Positions 1 to 3,994 of a DNA stretch of 6,225 nt are shown piece after piece. Position 1 is the first letter of the stretch. The number at the start of each line of letters is the position of its first letter. Source of the stretch: an uncultured Selenomonadales bacterium (GTDB taxonomy: Bacteria; Bacillota; Negativicutes; Selenomonadales; Selenomonadaceae); assembly GCA_946547205.1 (NCBI GenBank), contig CAMNPA010000083.1, forward strand, positions 1 to 6,225. Reading direction: 5' to 3'. Below the pieces are notes generated by a model. The model was not told where the DNA came from. It ran no database searches and was given only the letters and a program-made list of their open reading frames with translations. Position numbers and translations under genes: made by a program.

Positions 1-914
1 TGACGGGCGGCGCAGGATTTTTGGGCTCGCACCTTTGCGACAGACTTATCAACGACGGGCACGAAGTCATTTGCCTGGACAATTTCTTCACGGGCAAGAA
101 AAAAAATATCGCGCACCTTTTGAGCAACCCGAACTTTGAAATCATGCGCCACGATGTGATTCAGCCGATTTATGCCGAAGTCGATTGGATTTTCAATTTG
201 GCGTGCCCGGCAAGTCCCGTGCACTATCAGCGCGATCCCGTCCGCACGATTAAAACAAACGTCATGGGCGCGTTGAATTCTCTCGGTTGTGCCAAACAGA
301 ATCAAGCCAGAGTTTTGCAGGCTTCAACGTCCGAAGTTTACGGCGACCCGAAAGTTCATCCGCAGCCCGAAAGTTATCGCGGCGCAGTCAATCCGATTGG
401 CATTCGCGCCTGCTACGACGAGGGCAAACGCACCGCCGAAACTCTGTTCTTCGACTATCACAGGCAACACGGGCTTGATATTCGCGTCGTGAGAATTTTT
501 AACACCTACGGCCCGCGAATGACTGCCAACGACGGGCGCGTCGTGTCGAATTTTATCATACAAGCTCTGCGCGGCGAAGACATCACGGTTTACGGCGACG
601 GCTCACAGACGCGAAGTTTCTGCTACGTTGACGATTTGATTGACGGCATTGTTAAAATGATGAACGTCGAAAATTTCATCGGCCCGGTTAATTTGGGCAA
701 TCCCGGCGAATTCACGATGCTTGAGCTTGCAGAATTGGTTTTGAAGTTGACGGGCAGCAACTCGAAAATTGTTTATCGTCCGCTGCCTTCCGACGACCCG
801 ACGCAACGTTGTCCCGTGATTGATTTGGCGCGCGAAAAGCTCAACTGGCAACCGACGGTTAAATTGGAAGACGGACTCAAATTGACCATAAAATATTTCA
901 AGGAGAACTATTGA
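1..914 (+). CDS. uxs: UDP-glucuronate decarboxylase (UDP-xylose synthase), 5' end cut by window edge
   Basis: Cytosolic NAD-dependent short-chain dehydrogenase/reductase expected to convert UDP-glucuronate to UDP-xylose plus CO2, a sugar donor for envelope glycans. The reading frame is already open at position 3 and begins with TGGAGFLGSH, the Rossmann glycine motif (6-26), so the true start lies a few codons upstream; the TTG at 21 falls inside this motif and is not the start. Further marks are NLACPASPVHYQ (about 195-230), STSEVYGDP (324-350), the catalytic Tyr (414-416) and Lys (426-428) of YDEGK, RIFNTYGPRM (about 492-521), and QTRSFCYVDDL (606-638). NLACPAS, the TSEVYGD form and the last motif separate UDP-xylose synthases from dTDP-glucose dehydratases and UDP-galactose epimerases. 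The 304 visible codons are near the full length of bacterial members. The stop is 1 nt before the next start, indicating an operon. Family call is firm; in vivo product is inferred. Confidence 0.93.
   Translation, partial: TGGAGFLGSHLCDRLINDGHEVICLDNFFTGKKKNIAHLLSNPNFEIMRHDVIQPIYAEVDWIFNLACPASPVHYQRDPVRTIKTNVMGALNSLGCAKQNQARVLQASTSEVYGDPKVHPQPESYRGAVNPIGIRACYDEGKRTAETLFFDYHRQHGLDIRVVRIFNTYGPRMTANDGRVVSNFIIQALRGEDITVYGDGSQTRSFCYVDDLIDGIVKMMNVENFIGPVNLGNPGEFTMLELAELVLKLTGSNSKIVYRPLPSDDPTQRCPVIDLAREKLNWQPTVKLEDGLKLTIKYFKENY
901..905 (+). promoter_or_regulatory. Shine-Dalgarno that fixes the TTG start of the glycosyltransferase
   Basis: AGGAG lies inside the last codons of the upstream gene, 10 nt before TTG at 916. 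No ATG or GTG in the right frame lies nearby, and the family's N-terminal motif begins right after this codon, so TTG is the supported start. Confidence 0.7.
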
Positions 915-915
915 G

Positions 916-1854
916 TTGAAAGTTTACGACTGCTTTACGTTCTACAACGAGTTTGAAATTTTGGAACTGCGCTTGAAGGCTCTGTGGGACGTCGTCGATT
1001 ATTTTGTCATTGTCGAGGCGAATAAAACTCAAGCAGGAGAAGCGAAGATTTTTAACTTTTGGACGCGGCAAGACGACTTCAAAGAATTTTTGCCGAAGAT
1101 ACGTTTTATCCCTGCCGATTTGTCGAACGTTCCATTCAAAGGCACGGGCGATTGGTCGATTGAAAACGCTCAACGCAACGCGATAATGCACGGACTTATC
1201 GACGCCGAGCCCGACGATTTAATCATGATAAGCGACGCCGACGAGATACCTGCGCCCGACGTTTTTCAACGCCTTCACGAAAACAAACTTACCGTCGTAG
1301 GGTTTTGCGTTACGCCACCTCTGGTGAAAAAAGAGCAATTCGGATTTCCGGCACAGCTGATTATACCTGCGATTGATTTCTTGGAAAACAGTGCCTTTGC
1401 ATTGCAACAAATACATCATTACTACTATTTTGATTGGGTGAGCAAAGATCCTTGGTTTGGCACGATACTTGTTAAGCGGAAAAATTTATCGACACCGCAA
1501 GCTCTGCGCAAGTTACGGCACGTTTTGCCTCGTTGCATGGACGGCGGCAGACATTTTGCCTACATGGGCGGCATTGAGCGCGTTGTAAAAAAATATGCTT
1601 CCACTGTAGAAGGCAAAATGGAATTGGTAAAATCCGGCGGAAAACTTGCGGATAAAAAATATGTCGAAGAACTTATCTTGGAAAGCGGCAAAGGTCATAA
1701 GGTCGATCATTTACCCGATGCGAAAATCACTCCTGTTGACGTTCGACAAATCAACTTGCCGCACATCGACGAGTTCTTGAAAAAATATCCGCACTTCCTG
1801 CGCGAGCCGGAAAAATATTTTGAGGAGCAACCTGATGGAACAAATGACGTATAA
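916..1854 (+). CDS. Glycosyltransferase family 17-type protein
   Basis: A 312-residue protein resembling the GT17 family (Pfam Glyco_transf_17), named after the eukaryotic bisecting N-acetylglucosaminyltransferase but also found in bacteria, where substrates are mostly unknown. The N terminus KVYDCFTFYNEFEILELRL is the family hallmark, followed by DYFVIVEANKTQAG (about residues 29-42). GDWSIENAQRNA (about 78-89) precedes MISDADEIP, whose D107-A-D109 is the likely metal/nucleotide-sugar DxD motif. A conserved-looking aromatic stretch HHYYYFDW lies in the middle. I see no signal peptide or membrane helix, so it is probably cytosolic or peripheral. It starts at TTG 916, 1 nt after the UDP-xylose synthase, and its last 20 nt overlap purM. 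The neighbour suggests envelope glycan synthesis; whether it uses UDP-xylose is speculation. Family call is good; acceptor and donor are unknown. Confidence 0.85.
   Translation: MKVYDCFTFYNEFEILELRLKALWDVVDYFVIVEANKTQAGEAKIFNFWTRQDDFKEFLPKIRFIPADLSNVPFKGTGDWSIENAQRNAIMHGLIDAEPDDLIMISDADEIPAPDVFQRLHENKLTVVGFCVTPPLVKKEQFGFPAQLIIPAIDFLENSAFALQQIHHYYYFDWVSKDPWFGTILVKRKNLSTPQALRKLRHVLPRCMDGGRHFAYMGGIERVVKKYASTVEGKMELVKSGGKLADKKYVEELILESGKGHKVDHLPDAKITPVDVRQINLPHIDEFLKKYPHFLREPEKYFEEQPDGTNDV
1822..1827 (+). promoter_or_regulatory. purM: Shine-Dalgarno that sets the purM start at ATG 1835
   Basis: GAGGAG sits 7 nt before ATG 1835 and inside the 3' end of the glycosyltransferase gene. An alternative in-frame TTG at 1820 overlaps this site and would have no ribosome-binding site of its own, so ATG 1835 is preferred. 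ATG 1844 is another in-frame possibility but is 16 nt away from the site. Confidence 0.75.
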
Positions 1855-2860
1855 GGATTCGGGCGTGGACATCGACGCGGGCAACGAGTCCGTCCGATTG
1901 ATAAAAAATTTTGTCCGCTCAACTTATCGCGCTGAAGTTTTGGGCGACATCGGCGGCTTCGGCGGACTGTTCGCGCTGAAAAATTATGACGAGCCGATTT
2001 TGGTAAGCGGCACTGACGGAGTCGGCACAAAGTTAAAAATCGCCTTCAAGCTCAATAAACACGACACAATCGGGCAAGACGCCGTTGCCATGTGCGTTAA
2101 TGATATTCTCGTTCAAGGTGCCGAGCCGTTATTTTTTCTCGACTATCTCGCTGTCGGCAAACTCAAGCCCGTGCAGGTCGCCGAAATTGTTCGCGGCGTT
2201 GCAAATGCTTGCAAAGAATCGGGTTGCGCATTAATCGGCGGAGAGACTGCCGAAATGAGCGGCTTTTATCCCGCGGGCGAATATGACATTGCGGGCTTTG
2301 CGGTCGGCGTCGTCGAACGTAAAAATTTGATAACTCCCGCGCGCGTCAAAGTCGGCGATATTTTAATCGGTCTGCCTTCAAGCGGTCTGCATTCAAACGG
2401 CTTCAGCCTCGTTCGGAAAATTGTTTTCGAGCGCATGAAGTTCACGGGCGATGAAAAATTTTCTGACGACAAAACTTTGGGCGAAGAGCTTTTGACACCG
2501 ACGAGACTTTATCCCGCGACGTGTCTGCCGCTGATAAAAAAATTCGGCGAAAAAATTCACGGGCTTGTTCACGTGACCGGCGGCGGCTTTTACGACAACA
2601 TTCCTCGCGCATTGCCCGAAGGTCTCGGCGCAACGATTGATTCTGATTCGTGGGCTGTGCCGAAAATTTTTGAGCTGTTACAAGCTTGGGGAAATGTTCC
2701 GCGCCGCGAAATGTTCAGAACGTTTAACTGCGGAATCGGCATGATTCTGATTGTCGACGCGGACGCTTTGCCCGACATTGACGCGCACCTTAACGAGAAT
2801 TTCGAGCCGTTCTACAAAATCGGTTGTGTCGTCGAAGGCACAGGCGTTGAAATCAGTTAG
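1835..2860 (+). CDS. purM: Phosphoribosylformylglycinamidine cyclo-ligase (AIR synthetase)
   Basis: Cytosolic enzyme of purine synthesis that closes the imidazole ring of formylglycinamidine ribonucleotide using ATP, giving aminoimidazole ribonucleotide. The 341-residue product matches the usual ~345. Visible family segments, in order, are YKDSGVDIDAGN (from residue 6), DIGGFGGLF (38-46), the ATP-site loop SGTDGVGTK (58-66), DAVAMCVNDILVQGAEP, GGETAEM (135-141), GDILIGLPSSGLHSNGFSLVR, LLTPTRLYP, HVTGGGFYDNIPRALP, and near the end a conserved Gln and GNV before EMFRTFNCGIGM. All expected motifs are present, so it should be functional. Its start overlaps the glycosyltransferase by 20 nt, so translation may be coupled. 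The stop TAG 2858-2860 is followed not directly by kdsB but by a second copy of its own tail. A purine gene within an envelope-glycan set is unusual but plausible in compact genomes. Confidence 0.96.
   Translation: MEQMTYKDSGVDIDAGNESVRLIKNFVRSTYRAEVLGDIGGFGGLFALKNYDEPILVSGTDGVGTKLKIAFKLNKHDTIGQDAVAMCVNDILVQGAEPLFFLDYLAVGKLKPVQVAEIVRGVANACKESGCALIGGETAEMSGFYPAGEYDIAGFAVGVVERKNLITPARVKVGDILIGLPSSGLHSNGFSLVRKIVFERMKFTGDEKFSDDKTLGEELLTPTRLYPATCLPLIKKFGEKIHGLVHVTGGGFYDNIPRALPEGLGATIDSDSWAVPKIFELLQAWGNVPRREMFRTFNCGIGMILIVDADALPDIDAHLNENFEPFYKIGCVVEGTGVEIS
2645..2853 (+). repeat. Direct repeat, copy 1: 3' end of intact purM
   Basis: This 209-nt segment recurs at 2874-3082, shifted by 229 nt. By eye I count 8 mismatches (about 96% identity). 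Five lie in the first 46 nt and three at 2825, 2827 and 2830, while 2691-2824 is identical in both copies. Similarity continues at protein level through the residues Ile-Ser on each side, but with different codons (ATC AGT versus ATT TCT). The shift of 229 is not a multiple of three, so copy 2 is read in another frame than purM. Confidence 0.95.
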
Positions 2861-2873
2861 GAGTTTGGAGTTT

Positions 2874-3098
2874 GATTCGTGGACGGTGCCGAAAATTTTT
2901 GAGCTGCTAAAAGCTTGGAGAAATGTTCCGCGCCGCGAAATGTTCAGAACGTTTAACTGCGGAATCGGCATGATTCTGATTGTCGACGCGGACGCTTTGC
3001 CCGACATTGACGCGCACCTTAACGAGAATTTCGAGCCGTTCTACAAAATCGGTCGCGTTGTCGAAGGCACAGGCGTTGAAATTTCTGGAGGTCTGTAA
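2874..3098 (+). pseudogene. Stranded second copy of the purM C-terminal end
   Basis: This stretch encodes a second PurM tail, DSWTVPKIFELLKAW up to GTGVEISGGL and TAA (3096-3098), and nothing of the rest of the enzyme. It follows the intact purM stop by 13 nt in a different frame. The only plausible in-frame starts are TTG 2865, just 1 nt from an AGGAG, and an internal ATG at 2940, so independent translation is unlikely. Compared with the intact copy it carries Ala to Thr, Gln to Lys, Gly to Arg and Cys to Arg changes. The Gln and the Gly of GNV are typical of PurM proteins, which suggests loss of constraint. Its stop touches the kdsB ATG (TAAATG) and it carries the kdsB ribosome-binding site, so this may be the older purM end left behind by a duplication or recombination. 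Confidence 0.88.
3087..3092 (+). promoter_or_regulatory. kdsB: Shine-Dalgarno of kdsB inside the duplicated purM tail
   Basis: GGAGGT lies 6 nt before ATG 3099. It coincides with the Gly-Gly codons that end the second purM-tail copy. The matching place after the intact purM reads TAGGAG, where the stop codon replaces the first Gly codon. Confidence 0.8.
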
Positions 3099-3842
3099 AT
3101 GAAATCAATTTGTGTAATTCCCGCGCGATATTCGTCGACGCGTCTGCCCGGTAAACCGCTCAAAGATATTTGCGGCGTGCCGATGATTTGTCGCGTGTGG
3201 CAACGTGCAAGCCGTGCAAAATCTGTCGCTGATGTTATCGTTGCAACTGACGACGAGAGAATTCTTCAAGCCGTCGAAAAAAATTCGGGACGTGCAATGA
3301 TGACGCGTGCCGACCATAAAACCGGAACTGATCGTCTCGCTGAAGTTGCCGAAAAATTTCCCGAGGCTGATGTTATCGTCAACGTGCAAGGTGATGAGCC
3401 GTTGATTAAGCCGAGCTTGATTGATGAGCTTGTCGCCGAATTTTCACGTGATGACGAACTTCAGATGGCGACCGTCGCGACTGAACTCACCGACGACGAC
3501 GAGATGAACAATCCAAACAATGTCAAAGTCGTCCTTGACCGCTACAACGACGCGCTGTATTTCTCTCGTTCGCTGATACCGTATCCGCGCAACGCCGGCA
3601 ACTCAAAAGTTTTCAAGCACATCGGCATTTACGCTTATCGTCGACAATTTCTGATTGACTATGCGAAAATGGAGCCGACGCCGCTTGAAAAGTCCGAATC
3701 GCTTGAGCAACTTCGCGCACTGGAAAACGGCTTCAAGATTCGCGTGATAAAATCGTCGTGCCAATTTGTCGGCGTCGACACGGAAGAAGATTTGCAGCTC
3801 GTCAACGAAATTTATCGTCTGGCAGAAAATGCTGTTCGTTAA
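3099..3842 (+). CDS. kdsB: 3-deoxy-manno-octulosonate cytidylyltransferase (CMP-Kdo synthetase)
   Basis: Cytosolic enzyme that activates Kdo with CTP to CMP-Kdo and pyrophosphate, the donor for adding Kdo to lipid A, an essential LPS inner-core step. The 247 residues match the family length (E. coli about 248). The CTP-binding signature PARYSSTRLPGKPL is at residues 8-21, followed by VIVATDDERI (about 47-56). HKTGTDRLAEV comes next, then VNVQGDEPLI with the metal-binding Asp at residue 99. HIGIYAYRRQFL and ESLEQLRALENG follow, and the family ending FVGVDTEEDLQLV closes the protein. The start ATG 3099 follows a strong GGAGGT. It probably belongs to the same transcript as the genes before it. 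Because of the duplicated purM tail, the intact purM stop lies 238 nt upstream, so direct translational coupling to purM is lost. No oddities in the protein. Confidence 0.96.
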   Translation: MKSICVIPARYSSTRLPGKPLKDICGVPMICRVWQRASRAKSVADVIVATDDERILQAVEKNSGRAMMTRADHKTGTDRLAEVAEKFPEADVIVNVQGDEPLIKPSLIDELVAEFSRDDELQMATVATELTDDDEMNNPNNVKVVLDRYNDALYFSRSLIPYPRNAGNSKVFKHIGIYAYRRQFLIDYAKMEPTPLEKSESLEQLRALENGFKIRVIKSSCQFVGVDTEEDLQLVNEIYRLAENAVR

Positions 3843-3857
3843 AGTTACATAAGAAAA

Positions 3858-3886
3858 TTTACATTGCCCGCCGCACGTGATAAAAT
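3858..3886 (+). promoter_or_regulatory. Predicted sigma70-type promoter for the RTX gene
   Basis: TTTACA (3858-3863) and TAAAAT (3881-3886) each match consensus at 5 of 6 bases and are separated by 17 nt, the optimum. TG at 3878-3879 one base before the -10 adds an extended -10 element. Transcription would start near 3892-3894, giving a leader of about 100 nt before the RTX ATG. It lies 15 nt after the kdsB stop, in the only non-coding gap of the window. Confidence 0.65.
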
Positions 3887-3898
3887 TTCGCGCAGAAG

Positions 3899-3908
3899 TT
3901 GAATTCAA
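3899..3908. promoter_or_regulatory. 10-bp perfect palindrome just after the predicted start
   Basis: TTGAATTCAA is a perfect inverted repeat located roughly at +6 to +15 of the predicted transcript, a position where a repressor dimer could act. It is AT-rich and short, so it may be chance. Confidence 0.25.
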
Positions 3909-3940
3909 TCACGGCAAATAAACGGCGACAACATCAATCC

Positions 3941-3980
3941 AAGCGACGAAGAAATTTTGACTTCGCCGCTTAATTTTTTT
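3941..3980 (+). terminator. Terminator-like hairpin touching the RTX ribosome-binding site
   Basis: Arm 3941-3951 (AAGCGACGAAG) pairs with 3961-3971 (CTTCGCCGCTT) at 10 of 11 positions, with one internal A-C mismatch. The loop is 9 nt (3952-3960), and AA then seven T (3974-3980) follow. This is the form of a rho-independent terminator on the + strand, and it would end the kdsB transcript. No T-run lies on the other side, so it acts in one direction only. The last T is immediately followed by GAGGAG of the RTX gene. RTX mRNA made from the promoter at 3858-3886 must therefore pass it, making it a candidate attenuator or a 5' structural element. Confidence 0.7.
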
Positions 3981-3986
3981 GAGGAG
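3981..3986 (+). promoter_or_regulatory. Shine-Dalgarno of the RTX gene
   Basis: GAGGAG lies 8 nt before ATG 3995 and immediately after the T-run of the hairpin. It is the only strong ribosome-binding site in the gap and fixes the start of the long open frame. Confidence 0.8.
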
Positions 3987-3994
3987 TGATTTTC

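Noticed and set aside
2854..2873. Possible mobile-element scar or target-site duplication between the two purM tails
   Set aside because: The junction has only a short GAGTTTG/GAGTTT repetition, with no inverted repeats or transposase trace.
2590..3007. Two overlapping reverse-strand open frames (2590-2778 and 2678-3007) with the same N-terminal sequence
   Set aside because: They are the antisense of the two purM-tail copies; their identity follows from the duplication, and neither looks like a known protein or has a credible start context.
2751..3098. A forward 115-codon frame starting at ATG 2751 that includes the second purM tail
   Set aside because: Its first ~40 codons are purM read in the wrong frame and look random; only the tail part is meaningful and is recorded as a pseudogene.
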